The notes under the pieces: model-generated
Told to the model about the DNA's origin: nothing
What the model saw: the letters and a program-made list of their open reading frames with translations, nothing else
Database searches by the model: none
Shown: positions 54,812 to 63,567 of the stretch, in pieces
Layout: each line of letters begins with the position of its first letter
Numbering within the stretch: the stretch's first letter is position 1
Position numbers and translations under genes: made by a program
From: Salinisphaera hydrothermalis C41B8
Lineage (GTDB): Bacteria; Pseudomonadota; Gammaproteobacteria; Nevskiales; Salinisphaeraceae
Length of the DNA: 64,000 nucleotides
Reading direction: 5' to 3'
Assembly (NCBI RefSeq): GCF_000732535.1
Contig: NZ_APNK01000014.1
Span: forward strand, 27,185-91,184

Positions 54812-55717
54812 TCAGTGCATGGTCGGCGATGAGGCGTCGGGATCTTCGATCAGCGCTTCGACATCGGCCGGGCTGAACACATAGGTGGTGTTGCAGAAAT
54901 GGCACTGCGTCTCGATTTCGCCGCGCTCCTCGATCAGGCCGCGCAGCTCGTCGGCGCCAAGCTGGTGCAGGGCGGCGCCGAAGCGCTCGCGCGAGCAGGT
55001 GCAGGCGAACATCACGGGCGCCGGATCGAACAGGCGCGGCTGTTCCTCGTGAAACAGGCGATAGAGCACGTCGCGCGTGTCCAGGCCGGTGAGTTCATCG
55101 TCGGTGATGGTGGCCGCCAGATGATTCAGCCGGTCCCAGGCATCGCCGTCCGCGTCGGCCGCCAGCGAGGTGGATTCCGCCGGCAGCTTCTGCAGTAACA
55201 GGCCGGCGGCGCCCTGGTTGTCGGCGGCCAGCCAGAGCCGGGTCGGCAGCTGCTCGGACTGGGCGAAATAAGTTTCCACGCAGCCGGCGATGGTCGGTTG
55301 ATCGAGCGCGACGATGCCCTGATAACGCCGGCCTTCGCGCGGGTCGAGTGTGATCACGACCTTGCCGTCGCCGAGCAGGCCGTGCAGGGAGGTATCGCCG
55401 GCCGCAGCGACGGCTTCGTGATCGAAACGGGCGATGCCGCGCAGGCGCTGAGCCCGTTCATGGTTGCCCGGGTTGGATTCGGCCATCAACAGATTGACCG
55501 CGCCGCTGCCGCGAATCTCGATGCCGAGCGTGCCGCCGAGCTTGACCGTCGCCGTCAGCAGCGCGCAGGCCGCGAGCAGCTCGCCGAGCAGATGCTGGAT
55601 CGGCTCGGGGTAGTCGTGATTGGCGAGGGCTTCCTGATAGGTCGACTCGAGCTGGGCGATCTCGCCGCGCACAGCGGTCCCGTCAAAGAGAAAGCGTTGC
55701 AGTTGATCGGCGGCCAT
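54812..55717 (-). CDS. hslO: Hsp33 redox-regulated chaperone
   Basis: 301 residues. N-terminal GTAVRGEIAQLESTYQEAL, core LGELLAACALLTATVKLGG and GDGKVVITLDPREGRRYQGIV, and the C-terminal zinc switch CTCS (CxC) and CHFC (CxxC) at about 241 and 273. Oxidation releases zinc and activates ATP-independent holdase action against bleach/heat stress. All four cysteines are present. Length is normal. Monocistronic. Confidence 0.95.
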   Translation of the reverse strand: MAADQLQRFLFDGTAVRGEIAQLESTYQEALANHDYPEPIQHLLGELLAACALLTATVKLGGTLGIEIRGSGAVNLLMAESNPGNHERAQRLRGIARFDHEAVAAAGDTSLHGLLGDGKVVITLDPREGRRYQGIVALDQPTIAGCVETYFAQSEQLPTRLWLAADNQGAAGLLLQKLPAESTSLAADADGDAWDRLNHLAATITDDELTGLDTRDVLYRLFHEEQPRLFDPAPVMFACTCSRERFGAALHQLGADELRGLIEERGEIETQCHFCNTTYVFSPADVEALIEDPDASSPTMH

Positions 55718-55813
55718 GCGACGTACTCCTGAAGTCTATGCCCGTGAGATAGGCATTGTGGGCGACTTATTCAATGTCCGCGGGCATGCCGTAGGCGGCG
55801 CTGGACGAGGGCG

Positions 55814-56638
55814 TTAGGTCATGCGGGCTTCGCTTTCTCGCCATAGGGCGGCCGCGAGATCCATGTCGCGGGCCGCCGCCGTGGTACGCGCCGGCTGGCG
55901 TTTCACGAAGTATTCGCCATTGAATCGTCGGGCCTCCTCGGCGGTGGCCAGCCAGATACCCGTGTCGGCGCCTTCGGCGGGGCCGATCAGCACCGAGCCC
56001 AAGGCGCGCTGGATGATGACCGGCAGTTCGCTCCACAGGCCGGTGGCCACGGGCCCCGGATGAAAACAGTTGACCGTGACCGATGTATCGGCCAGCCGAC
56101 GCGCGAGTTCGCGCGTGAACAGGATGTTGGCGAGCTTGGCCTGGCCGTACGCGAATACCGCGGCCCAGTGTTTACGCGGCGCATCGAAGGTTTCGAAGCG
56201 CAGGCGACCGAGCCGATGAGCCAGCGACGCGGTCACCACGATACGCCCGGCCGGCGCCGCGATCACCGCATCGCGCAGCTTCTGTACCAGCCGGAAATGG
56301 CCGAAATGCATGATACCGATCATGGCCTCGAGGCCGTTCGGCAACGAGCGCGTGCCGTGGGTGTACAGACCGGCGTTGAGAATCAGCACGTCGATGGTCG
56401 GCATGCGCTGGAGCAATTGTTCGGCGAAACGATCGATATCGGTGAAATCGCCGAGATCCAGCGCCATGGCCTCGATCTCGGCGTCCGGGTCATCTTGGCG
56501 GATTTCGTCGGCCACGCGTTGCGATCGCGCCAGATCGCGAGAGGCGATTATGACGTGATCGCCACGGGCGGCCAGCGCGGCCGCCATCTCCCGGCCGATG
56601 CCGCTGTTGCCGCCGGTGATCAATACATTGCGCGCCAT
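55814..56638 (-). CDS. Short-chain dehydrogenase/reductase (retinol-dehydrogenase-like)
   Basis: 274 residues from the ATG at 56638. Cofactor loop TGGNSGIGREMAAALAARG, LILNAGLYTHG (NAG), catalytic Ser in VVTASLAHRL, FAYGQAKLANILFTRELARRL (Tyr-xxx-Lys) and FHPGPVATGL. Resembles RDH/WWOX-like SDRs. Substrate unknown. The upstream extension of the frame to 56869 runs through repeat elements and is an artefact. The gene's promoter must lie in 56639-56713 or within the repeats. Confidence 0.85.
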   Translation of the reverse strand: MARNVLITGGNSGIGREMAAALAARGDHVIIASRDLARSQRVADEIRQDDPDAEIEAMALDLGDFTDIDRFAEQLLQRMPTIDVLILNAGLYTHGTRSLPNGLEAMIGIMHFGHFRLVQKLRDAVIAAPAGRIVVTASLAHRLGRLRFETFDAPRKHWAAVFAYGQAKLANILFTRELARRLADTSVTVNCFHPGPVATGLWSELPVIIQRALGSVLIGPAEGADTGIWLATAEEARRFNGEYFVKRQPARTTAAARDMDLAAALWRESEARMT

Positions 56639-56713
56639 GTCGAAGCCCGGGCTGCGGATGTGATATTCGACTATCAAACATACGTGAGCGCCGCGTAAAG
56701 CGGGCCGTTCGTC

Positions 56714-56834
56714 CGGGTGTGTTGGGGGTTCGTGCGAGTCGGGGCCGTGGCTCGCCCAGAGCCGGCGACTCACGCCTTGCCGGGCACGATTTGCGGACGC
56801 CAACGCGGCGCTCGCACGAAACCTCAACAGACCC
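56714..56834 (+). mobile_element. Folded repeat element, copy 3 (internally deleted)
   Basis: Left end GGGTGTGTTGGGGGTTCGTG, right end CGCACGAAACCTCAACAGACCC; the left end has several mismatches to the right. Arm 1 is completely missing: the inner sequence goes directly to GTCGGGGCCGTGGCTCGCC and ACGATTTGCGGACGCCAACG of arm 2. Directly abuts copy 4, in the same orientation. Confidence 0.75.
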
Positions 56835-57145
56835 AGGGCGTGTTGAGGTTTCGTGCGAGTCCGCGCCAAGCGCTCCCTGAAAATTAACTAGGGGCGGCAA
56901 GACGAGGCGTAGCGACCGTGGCGTAGTTGTTCTACGCGAGAGAGCGATAACGCTGTATTGCCGTCGTGTCGTTAATTTAAGGGCCCTTGTCCCTTCGGGT
57001 TGGGCCGCCCATAAAAAATTAACTAGGGGCGCCCGGCGGCGTTGCGAGTCGGGGCCGTGGCACGCCACGACGCGGCGACTCGCGCCTTGCAGGGCACGAT
57101 TTGCGGACGCCAACGCGGCGCCCGCACGAAACCTCAACACGCCCT
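56835..57145 (+). mobile_element. Folded repeat element, copy 4 (311 bp)
   Basis: Terminal repeats AGGGCGTGTTGAGG...CCTCAACACGCCCT, with paired changes (GCGT/ACGC) against copies 1 and 2. Arm 1 has been altered on both sides: left CGCTCCCTGAAAATTAACT, right GTTAATTTAAGGGC, which can still pair as CCCT-x-ATTAAC. The spacer between arms is the CATAAAAAATTAACTAGGGG variant found in copy 1. Its right end abuts the IS110 element. Confidence 0.85.
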
Positions 57146-57147
57146 TG

Positions 57148-57334
57148 TGTCTTGCCCCGGGGGGCTGATTAGCTACCAGTCCACTGTGCTCGGCCGGGGG
57201 AGCATCCACACGCCCTGAGGCCCATAGCCTGCGCGTTAGATCATGCCCCCGGTCGATTTCATCTCGATAGTTTGAATGGGTTCCAAGCCCCCGCCAGAGG
57301 CGGTGAGGCTGCACGAACAAGGAGAACGCGCGAG
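57148..57334 (+). ncRNA. Candidate bridge RNA region of the IS110 element
   Basis: Non-coding 5' end of the element, about 187 bases, upstream of the transposase gene. In IS110-group elements this end encodes the bridge RNA that pairs target and donor. I see GC-rich hairpin-forming stretches (CCCCGGGGGGC, CCCCCGGTCG, CAAGCCCCCGCCAGAGGCGG) but did not fold it and cannot name the target- or donor-binding loops. Confidence 0.35.
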
Positions 57335-58321
57335 ATGACCGCTTATATCGGTATCGATGTCAGCAAACGCAAGCTCGATGGCGCCTGGCTACGGGATCCA
57401 GCGACCGGCAAGATCAAGACCAAGGTCTGGAACAACGATGCGGCCGGGTTCGCCGCCTTGCAGGATTGGGTGGAGCACCAGACGGGCCGGCCGCTGTCGG
57501 ATATCCACGTCGTAATGGAGGCCACCGGGGTCTATCACGAGGCGCTGGCCCAGACGCTCCATGCAGCCGGTGCCCAGGTCTCCGTAATCAATCCGGCGCA
57601 CATTCGGGATTTTGCCAAGAGTCTGGGCGTGCGCGGCAAGAATGATAAGAAAGACAGCGTGGTGCTGGCGCGCTATGGCGCAACCCAGCAACCGGCCTTA
57701 TGGGCGCCCGAGCCGACGGCCATCCGGGAACTCAAAGCGCTCGTGGCTCGTCTTGAAGCGTTGGATACCGACATCCAGCGCGAAGCCAACCGACGAGAAA
57801 AAGCCGAAGTCACTCAGGCGACCGAGGTCATGACCTCGATCGACACCGTATTGGCAGCGCTACGCGCCGAGCGCGACCGGCTGGCGCGCGATATCGATGA
57901 TCATATCGACCGCCATCCCGATCTGAAAAACGATCAGCAATTGCTGCAATCGATTCCCGGCGTCGGGCCGGCGGTGTCTCTGCGCCTGATGACGACGCTG
58001 CGCAGTCGCGCCTTCGCCAGTGCCCGCCAAGCCGCTGCTTTCATCGGCGTGGTGCCGATACCCTGGGAATCGGGCGATTCCGTACGCGCCCGGCCCCATC
58101 TTTCCAAGACCGGCGCGCCCAAACTGCGGCGGTTGCTCTACATGGCCGCCGTCGTGAGCCTGAGATACACCCCGGATATCGCAGCGCAATCCCAGCGCCT
58201 GCCCCGCCGTGGCAAGCCGGCGATGAGTGCCCTCGGGGCCGCCATGCGAAAACTCGTACACACGGCCTTTGGCGTGCTCAAACACCAAATGCCGTATCAA
58301 CCCCAAGCCGCTTCTCTATAG
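57335..58321 (+). CDS. IS110-family transposase
   Basis: 328 residues. N-terminal DEDD RuvC-like domain: YIGIDVSKRKLDGAW (Asp), VVMEATGVYHEAL (Glu) and NDKKDSVVLARYG (Asp pair). C-terminal transposase_20 domain: LQSIPGVGPAVSLRLM, RQAAAFIGVVPIPWESG and LSKTGAPKLRRLLYMAA with the catalytic Ser. Full length and undamaged, so possibly active. AAGGAGA ribosome site about 8 bases before the ATG at 57335. Confidence 0.93.
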   Translation: MTAYIGIDVSKRKLDGAWLRDPATGKIKTKVWNNDAAGFAALQDWVEHQTGRPLSDIHVVMEATGVYHEALAQTLHAAGAQVSVINPAHIRDFAKSLGVRGKNDKKDSVVLARYGATQQPALWAPEPTAIRELKALVARLEALDTDIQREANRREKAEVTQATEVMTSIDTVLAALRAERDRLARDIDDHIDRHPDLKNDQQLLQSIPGVGPAVSLRLMTTLRSRAFASARQAAAFIGVVPIPWESGDSVRARPHLSKTGAPKLRRLLYMAAVVSLRYTPDIAAQSQRLPRRGKPAMSALGAAMRKLVHTAFGVLKHQMPYQPQAASL

Positions 58322-58388
58322 CCCTTGGGTTGGGGCACGCAAGATGGTATCTAGCATGATGACCGCCCGCGGCAACGAGGAGATCGAC

Positions 58389-59411
58389 ATGCGTGCCTAC
58401 GTAATTCATGGAGCCGGCGATCTGCGTCTTGACGAGGTGCCCGAGCGCGAGCTCGGCCCCCGGGAGGTGCGTTTCGCCTTGGCCTACGGCGGGATCTGCG
58501 GCTCCGATCTGCATTATGTCGCCGAAGGCCGGGCCGGCAATTCGATCCTGCGTGATCCCATGGTGCTGGGCCACGAACTGTCCGGGCGCGTGGTGGAAAC
58601 GGGGGCGGAGGTCGCCGATCTGGCGATCGGCACGCCCGTGGCGGTTAATCCCGCGTTGTCCTGCGGCACGTGTCGAATGTGTCGGGCCGGCCGCACGAAT
58701 CTGTGTTTTTCCATGCGCTACATGGGCAGCGCGGCCTACCGCCCGCATACCGAGGGTGGCTTTGCCGAGCGCCCGGTAGTCGATCGCAGCCAGTGCGTCG
58801 TGTTGCCCGATGACGTCGATCTGGCCCGCGCCGCGCTGGCCGAGCCGTATTCGATCGCCGCTCATGCCGTGAACCGGGCCGGCGTGGCGCAGGCGCGCGT
58901 GCTGGTCACCGGCGGCGGCACTATCGGCGCGCTGACCGCGATCGCGGCGTTGCGCGCCGGTGCTGCCCGCGTGACCGTGGCCGATATCGAAGCCGGGGCG
59001 CGTGAGCGTGTGGCGAACTTGGCCGAGGTCGACGTGCTGGATGCGGCCGATGAGGCGGCGATCGACGCGCTGGCGGCCGATCCCTGCTTCGATGTCGCGA
59101 TCGAGGCCGCCGGTGCCGCGCCGGCGTTGAACATGGCGATGCGCCTGGTCGAACCGGGTTCGCGTATCGTGCAGGTGGGGTTTCTGCCGACCGCCGGCGT
59201 CGATCTCAACCGACTGATCACGCGCGAGATCGATCTGGCCGGCAGTTATCGCTTTGTCGACGAGTTCGACTCGGCCGTGGCCGCGGTGCTGGCCGACGAT
59301 CGCCTGGCTGCGGCTATCACCGGCCGGCATGCCTTCGAGGATTTCGAGGCCGCATTTGCCAGCGCGGCCGACAAGGGGCGGCATTTGAAGGTGATGATCG
59401 GCACCGCCTGA
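58389..59411 (+). CDS. Zinc alcohol dehydrogenase, L-idonate 5-dehydrogenase type
   Basis: 340 residues from the ATG at 58389 with GAGGAG upstream. Catalytic zinc ligands in GGICGSDLHY (Cys), GHELSGRV (His-Glu) and structural zinc C-x2-C-x2-C-x7-C (CGTCRMCRAGRTNLC). Nucleotide-binding VTGGGTIGALTAIAAL. MRYMGSAAYRPHTEGGFAE is the idonate/sorbitol-dehydrogenase-type loop. Oxidises a polyol or sugar acid. Follows the IS directly, so its native upstream region may have been displaced. Confidence 0.85.
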   Translation: MRAYVIHGAGDLRLDEVPERELGPREVRFALAYGGICGSDLHYVAEGRAGNSILRDPMVLGHELSGRVVETGAEVADLAIGTPVAVNPALSCGTCRMCRAGRTNLCFSMRYMGSAAYRPHTEGGFAERPVVDRSQCVVLPDDVDLARAALAEPYSIAAHAVNRAGVAQARVLVTGGGTIGALTAIAALRAGAARVTVADIEAGARERVANLAEVDVLDAADEAAIDALAADPCFDVAIEAAGAAPALNMAMRLVEPGSRIVQVGFLPTAGVDLNRLITREIDLAGSYRFVDEFDSAVAAVLADDRLAAAITGRHAFEDFEAAFASAADKGRHLKVMIGTA

Positions 59412-59570
59412 TGCATCGATTGTGCCGGCCTTGGCGGATGCGTGCCGTTCGACGCATTTGTGCCCGGACATCAGCGGTTTGGCCGGTGGCGTTCAATAGC
59501 GGTCGCGTCTGGCCGGCTCGTGGCCGACTGCGGCATGATGCACGCATTGTTTTGATTTCCGGAGGCCCAC

Positions 59571-60473
59571 ATGCCAAGCCAGGGTGAGTCGCGCGGCACC
59601 GGCTCATCGCGCCGGGAATGGCCCAGCGATATCCCAGCGGTCGGCTGGGCGGCCATTCTGCGCGGTGTGGCGCGGGGTGTGGGACGGCATCAAGTCAGCA
59701 TCGATGCGGCGGCGATTTCTTTTCTCGCGCTGTTTGCGATCTTCTCGGCCGTCTCGGCGTTCGTCGCGTTTTATGGGCTCCTGGCCGATCCCGCGTTCGT
59801 CGTTCAGCAGATGAAGTCGCTGTCGGGTTTCGTGCCGGCCGACGTGGTCATCTCGATGATCAACCAGATGCACAACGTGGCCACGCGCGCCGCGCCGACG
59901 CTCTGGGGGGCCGGCGTGTTCAGCCTCGTCGTCGCCGTCTGGTGTGCCCAGCAGGGCGTCGGCGCGTTGATGGTGTCGCTCAACGCGGCCTACCGCCAAT
60001 CGATTGCGGTCGGCGGCTGGCGTCATTTGTTTCGTTCGCTGGCACTGGCGCTGGCGGTGATTACCGGCCTGGTGGTCGTGTCCATGCTGGCGATCGGATT
60101 TCCCATCGCCGCGCAGGTGTACTGGGGCGATCTATGGCTGTCCGAGTGCGCGCGCGCGGGCGGTATGATTCTGGGCGGCCTGATGCTGTTTTTCGGTCTG
60201 GCGGCGTTATATCGCTTCGTACCCGATCGGCCGTCGCCACGCTGGCGCTGGGTTCGGGTGGGCGCCGGGCTGGTGGTGGCCTTCTGGGCCATCGCGTCGA
60301 TTCTGTTCTCGGTGTTTCTGGCCTATTCCGATTCCTATACCGCGATGTACGGCTCGTTGTCCGGCGTCGTGCTGTTGCTGACGCTCACCTACGTCACCGT
60401 AATGACGGTGCTCGTGGGCGCCGAGTTCAACGCCCAGCTCGAAGCCTACTGCGACGTGCCGCCGGAAACCTAA
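59571..60473 (+). CDS. YihY/BrkB family membrane protein
   Basis: 300 residues, six helices. Signatures SIDAAAISFLALFAIFSAVSAFVAFYG, read in parts, SLNAAYRQSIAVGGWRHLF, GLAALYRFVPDRPSPRWRWVRVGA and SLSGVVLLLTLTYVTVMTVLVGAEFNAQLE. The YRFVPDR-type and GAEFNA motifs define the family. Once misnamed ribonuclease BN; the function is unknown, possibly transport or envelope. Monocistronic. Confidence 0.9.
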   Translation: MPSQGESRGTGSSRREWPSDIPAVGWAAILRGVARGVGRHQVSIDAAAISFLALFAIFSAVSAFVAFYGLLADPAFVVQQMKSLSGFVPADVVISMINQMHNVATRAAPTLWGAGVFSLVVAVWCAQQGVGALMVSLNAAYRQSIAVGGWRHLFRSLALALAVITGLVVVSMLAIGFPIAAQVYWGDLWLSECARAGGMILGGLMLFFGLAALYRFVPDRPSPRWRWVRVGAGLVVAFWAIASILFSVFLAYSDSYTAMYGSLSGVVLLLTLTYVTVMTVLVGAEFNAQLEAYCDVPPET

Positions 60474-60678
60474 CCCGACACCACGACAGCTGTAGGTCTA
60501 AGAAAATAAAAGAGTTTTCGTGGATAAGCGGGCCCAGCCGCCTGCTGGCTACAGTGCCGACGAGCACTGGGTGCCGGACGTGTCCCGGCCCCGGCCCTAC
60601 GCGCCGAAGCAAACAGAAGACGGACAGGCCCCCGCTGTATTGCAAGCCGAGGCTTGGCCACCTTCGGCCAAGCGGGCG

Positions 60679-61854
60679 TCATTCGCGAGGGGTATCGCCC
60701 GGCAGATGGGGCTCTTCGCCGATCACATCCTGAACATAGGACAGTTGGATCGTCACGGCGATCACGAGGGCGATCGGCGTGGCCAGGGCGATGCCGAGCA
60801 CTCCGGCGATGGCGCCGCCCAGAACCTGGACCGAGAGCAGGAACGCGGGCGCGATCGAGGCGGTGCGCCGCTGGATCAGCGGGGCCAGGACATAGCCTTC
60901 GATCAGATGAAGCGCGAGATAAAGCGCGCCGACATAAAGCATGGGCCAAACGCCGTGCATGCCGGCGATCAGCAGCGCGGGAATCGCCGAGACCAACGCG
61001 CCGAGATAAGGGATGAAGGTCAGCACGCCGGCCAACAGGCCGAGCAGCAGAGGGAACGGAATGCCGATCGCCCAGAGGCCGGCCATGCTGCCCAAGCCGA
61101 CCAGACCCATGGAAATCGCTCGTCCACTCAGCCAACGGCGCACAGCGTCGGTGGCTTCATGGGCGATCAGGTCGGCTCGATGCTGGCGCGCCGGTGGAAA
61201 CAGGCGAAGCAGGCCGTCGTAATAGAGGCTCGGCCGCAGCGCCAGATAGATACCGATGATCAGTACGACGAACAGATCGGTGACCGAGGTGATGGTGACG
61301 GTCGCCGCGCTCGATAATTCGCTGGTCAGATGTTCGCCCAGCGACGGCGTAGAGCCGGAGCTGCTGCCGCTCTTCGATCCCATCGACGAATCGAACAGAT
61401 GGGTAGCGATCTCGTAATGGCGCAGCTTGCCCTGCAAGGCATCGATCGACTGTGCGACCTGATTCTGCAATTGAGGCGCCTGGGCGGCGACGTTCATCGT
61501 GCCCAGCGTCATCGCCGCGGCCACCAGCAGCACCATGGCCGTGATAACGCTGATCACAGCGGGGTGACGCGACAGGCCGGTCAGCTTCGAGACCAGTCGG
61601 GCCAGCGCACCGAGGCCGACGGCGACGAGGAAGGCGGCGAAGATCAGCAGCAGCGCGTGGCCGACCGTCCAGACGAACCACAGCAGGGCGATGCTGCCCA
61701 TACCGGTCGCCGCCACGATCAGGCAACGGCGCCAGAAATCACGGAGGTCGCGCGTGTCGCGCTGCGATCGGATCATCGGAATCGGTCCTGTATCGTCGTC
61801 GGCCATGCTCGCGATCGCTCGCGCGGGTTGCCTCGGGTTTGCTTGCGTCATCAT
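60679..61854 (-). CDS. AI-2E family transporter
   Basis: 391 residues, seven to eight helices. FAAFLVAVGLGALARLV, the helical segment with VTDLFVVLIIGIYLALRPSLYYDGLLRLFPPARQ, read in parts, LSGRAISMGLVGLGSMAGLW and GALVSAIPALLIAGMHG, AFLLSVQVLGGAIAGVLGIALATP. Family members export AI-2-like or other small molecules or act as Na+/H+ antiporters, so the name is generic. A Gly/Ser-rich loop (SKSGSSSGSTPS) sits in the periplasmic part. Confidence 0.87.
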   Translation of the reverse strand: MMTQANPRQPARAIASMADDDTGPIPMIRSQRDTRDLRDFWRRCLIVAATGMGSIALLWFVWTVGHALLLIFAAFLVAVGLGALARLVSKLTGLSRHPAVISVITAMVLLVAAAMTLGTMNVAAQAPQLQNQVAQSIDALQGKLRHYEIATHLFDSSMGSKSGSSSGSTPSLGEHLTSELSSAATVTITSVTDLFVVLIIGIYLALRPSLYYDGLLRLFPPARQHRADLIAHEATDAVRRWLSGRAISMGLVGLGSMAGLWAIGIPFPLLLGLLAGVLTFIPYLGALVSAIPALLIAGMHGVWPMLYVGALYLALHLIEGYVLAPLIQRRTASIAPAFLLSVQVLGGAIAGVLGIALATPIALVIAVTIQLSYVQDVIGEEPHLPGDTPRE

Positions 61855-61952
61855 CGCCCGATCCGGGACCCCGGGTCATCCGGACAACTGCCCAAGCGTC
61901 GGACCGCGGGTGATATGGCAAACTGCGCGGCTGCTCCGATGCGCGATCCCGC

Positions 61953-63263
61953 ATGGCTGAATCGACTGCCGAAACCGAGGTCACACTGCGCCGCATCCTG
62001 GCGCTGGCGGTGCCGGCGCTCGGCGTGCTCGCGGCCGAGCCGCTTTATGTGCTGATTGATACGGCGGTGGTGGGCCATCTCGGTGCCGTGCCGCTGGCCG
62101 GGCTCGCGCTCGGTGGCACCATGCTCAGCGTGCTGACCAGCCAGCTGACGTTCCTGTCCTACGGCACGACTGCGCGTACGTCGCGGCTGTACGGCGCTAA
62201 CCGGCGGGCCGAGGCAGTGGCCGAGGGTGGCCAGGCCACATGGCTGGCGATCGCGGTCGGCGTGCTCGTGTTCGTGCTTGGCGAGCTGTTCGCCCACGAT
62301 CTGGCCCAACTGCTCGCCGGCCGCGCGCCGATCGCCGATGCCGCGACCGAATGGCTGCGTATCGCACTGCTTGGGGCGCCGGCCATTCTGATCACGCTGG
62401 CGGGCAACGGCTGGATGCGCGGCGTCCAGGATACGGTGCGCCCGCTGCGCTATGTGCTGGCGGCCAATATCGCCTCGGCCATCGCCTGCCCGATCCTGGT
62501 TTATCCGGTCGGGCTGGGGTTGGCCGGTTCGGCGATCGCCAACGTGATCGCCCAGACCATTGCGGCGATTCTGTTCGTGATCGCGTTATGGCGCGAGCGG
62601 GCCATGACGCAGCCGAGCCTCGCAGTGATGCGGGCTCAGATGGTGCTCGGGCGCGATCTCATCCTGCGCAGCGCGTCGTTTCAGATCTGTTTTTTGTCGG
62701 CGGCCGCGGTCGCCGCGCGCTACTCGGCCGCGGCCGCCGGCGCGCATCAGATCGTCTACGAGCTATGGTCGTTCCTGTCGCTCGTGCTGGACTCGCTGGC
62801 GATCGCAGCCCAGGCGCTGATCGGCGCCGCGCTCGGCAGCGAGCGCACCGATCATGCCCGCGCCGTGGCCTGGCAGATCACCGGCTATTCCCTGCTGCTG
62901 GGCATCGCACTTGGCGCGCTCTTCGCGGCGGCTTACCCGGTGTTGCCGCATGCGTTTACCGACGACGCGGCCGTGCTGGCCCAGATCCCCTATGCCTGGT
63001 GGCTGTTCGTCGTCCAGCAGCCGGTGGCCGGCATCGTGTTCGCGCTGGACGGCGTGCTGCTCGGCGCCGGGGATACGGCGTTTCTGCGGACGACCACGCT
63101 GGGCGCCGCGCTGCTCGGCTTTCTGCCGCTGATCTGGTTGTCGTATGCCTTCGGCTGGGGGCTGCTGGGCATCTGGGCCGGCCTCACCGTATTTCTCCTC
63201 GCGCGGCTGGTGGCCACGGTCTGGCGGACGCATTCCGGCGCCTGGGCCATCGGCGGCGCCTGA
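61953..63263 (+). CDS. MATE-family efflux transporter (DinF-like)
   Basis: 436 residues, 12 helices in two MatE halves. First half ALAVPALGVLAAEPLYVLIDTAVVGHLGAV, read in parts, LTSQLTFLSYGTTARTSRLY and GNGWMRGVQDTVRPLRYVL. Second half ARYSAAAAGAHQIVYELWS and YAWWLFVVQQPVAGIVFALDG, LLGAGDTAFLRTTT. Sodium- or proton-driven export of drugs. Divergent from the AI-2E family gene. Monocistronic. Confidence 0.9.
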   Translation: MAESTAETEVTLRRILALAVPALGVLAAEPLYVLIDTAVVGHLGAVPLAGLALGGTMLSVLTSQLTFLSYGTTARTSRLYGANRRAEAVAEGGQATWLAIAVGVLVFVLGELFAHDLAQLLAGRAPIADAATEWLRIALLGAPAILITLAGNGWMRGVQDTVRPLRYVLAANIASAIACPILVYPVGLGLAGSAIANVIAQTIAAILFVIALWRERAMTQPSLAVMRAQMVLGRDLILRSASFQICFLSAAAVAARYSAAAAGAHQIVYELWSFLSLVLDSLAIAAQALIGAALGSERTDHARAVAWQITGYSLLLGIALGALFAAAYPVLPHAFTDDAAVLAQIPYAWWLFVVQQPVAGIVFALDGVLLGAGDTAFLRTTTLGAALLGFLPLIWLSYAFGWGLLGIWAGLTVFLLARLVATVWRTHSGAWAIGGA

Positions 63264-63567
63264 GCGCCTGTTCGCGTGATCTGCCCGTCTGAGCGAGCGC
63301 TGGCGTTGTCGTAGCTGCCCCGCTTAGACGGACCCGTCGGCGTCGAGTGCGTCGCGGCTCAGTCTGGCCTGCGTCAGATAAAGTCAGAGAAAACAGGATC
63401 CTGGAACAAAAATAGCCCGGTCGTACATACGACGATCTTATTATTTGTATGTTGCACATATAAGCGCAGAGTTTAAGGGGGATCGACCCGCGGTACGAGG
63501 ACCATTCCGCCGCGCCCAGCTCCGATCGTCTATGGACAGGGGGCGGCCGTCATATTGAGGAGAGGTC
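63264..63567 (+). promoter_or_regulatory. Intergenic region upstream of the split MFS gene
   Basis: 304 bases, no gene. The section 63380-63470 is AT-rich and probably contains the promoter. ACATAC (63425-63430) and GTATGT (63447-63452) form a weak inverted repeat that could be an operator, but at six bases per arm it may be chance. Confidence 0.35.

Larger units (their letters stand above)
57142..58327 (+). mobile_element. IS110-family insertion sequence (borders inferred)
   Basis: Contains an intact DEDD-type transposase (57335-58321), about 190 bases of upstream non-coding DNA and almost no downstream non-coding DNA, the layout of the IS110 group. No terminal inverted repeats are seen, as expected. 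GCCCTTG occurs at 57141-57147, spanning the right end of repeat copy 4, and again at 58321-58327; this may be the duplicated target core, so the IS may have entered at the end of copy 4. Exact borders need a second copy for comparison. Confidence 0.65.

Noticed and set aside
54108..54832. Plus-strand frame running over the CtaA-like gene and beyond (from 53108)
   Set aside because: His/Arg/Glu-rich antisense shadow with no domain; the minus strand has regular membrane helices.
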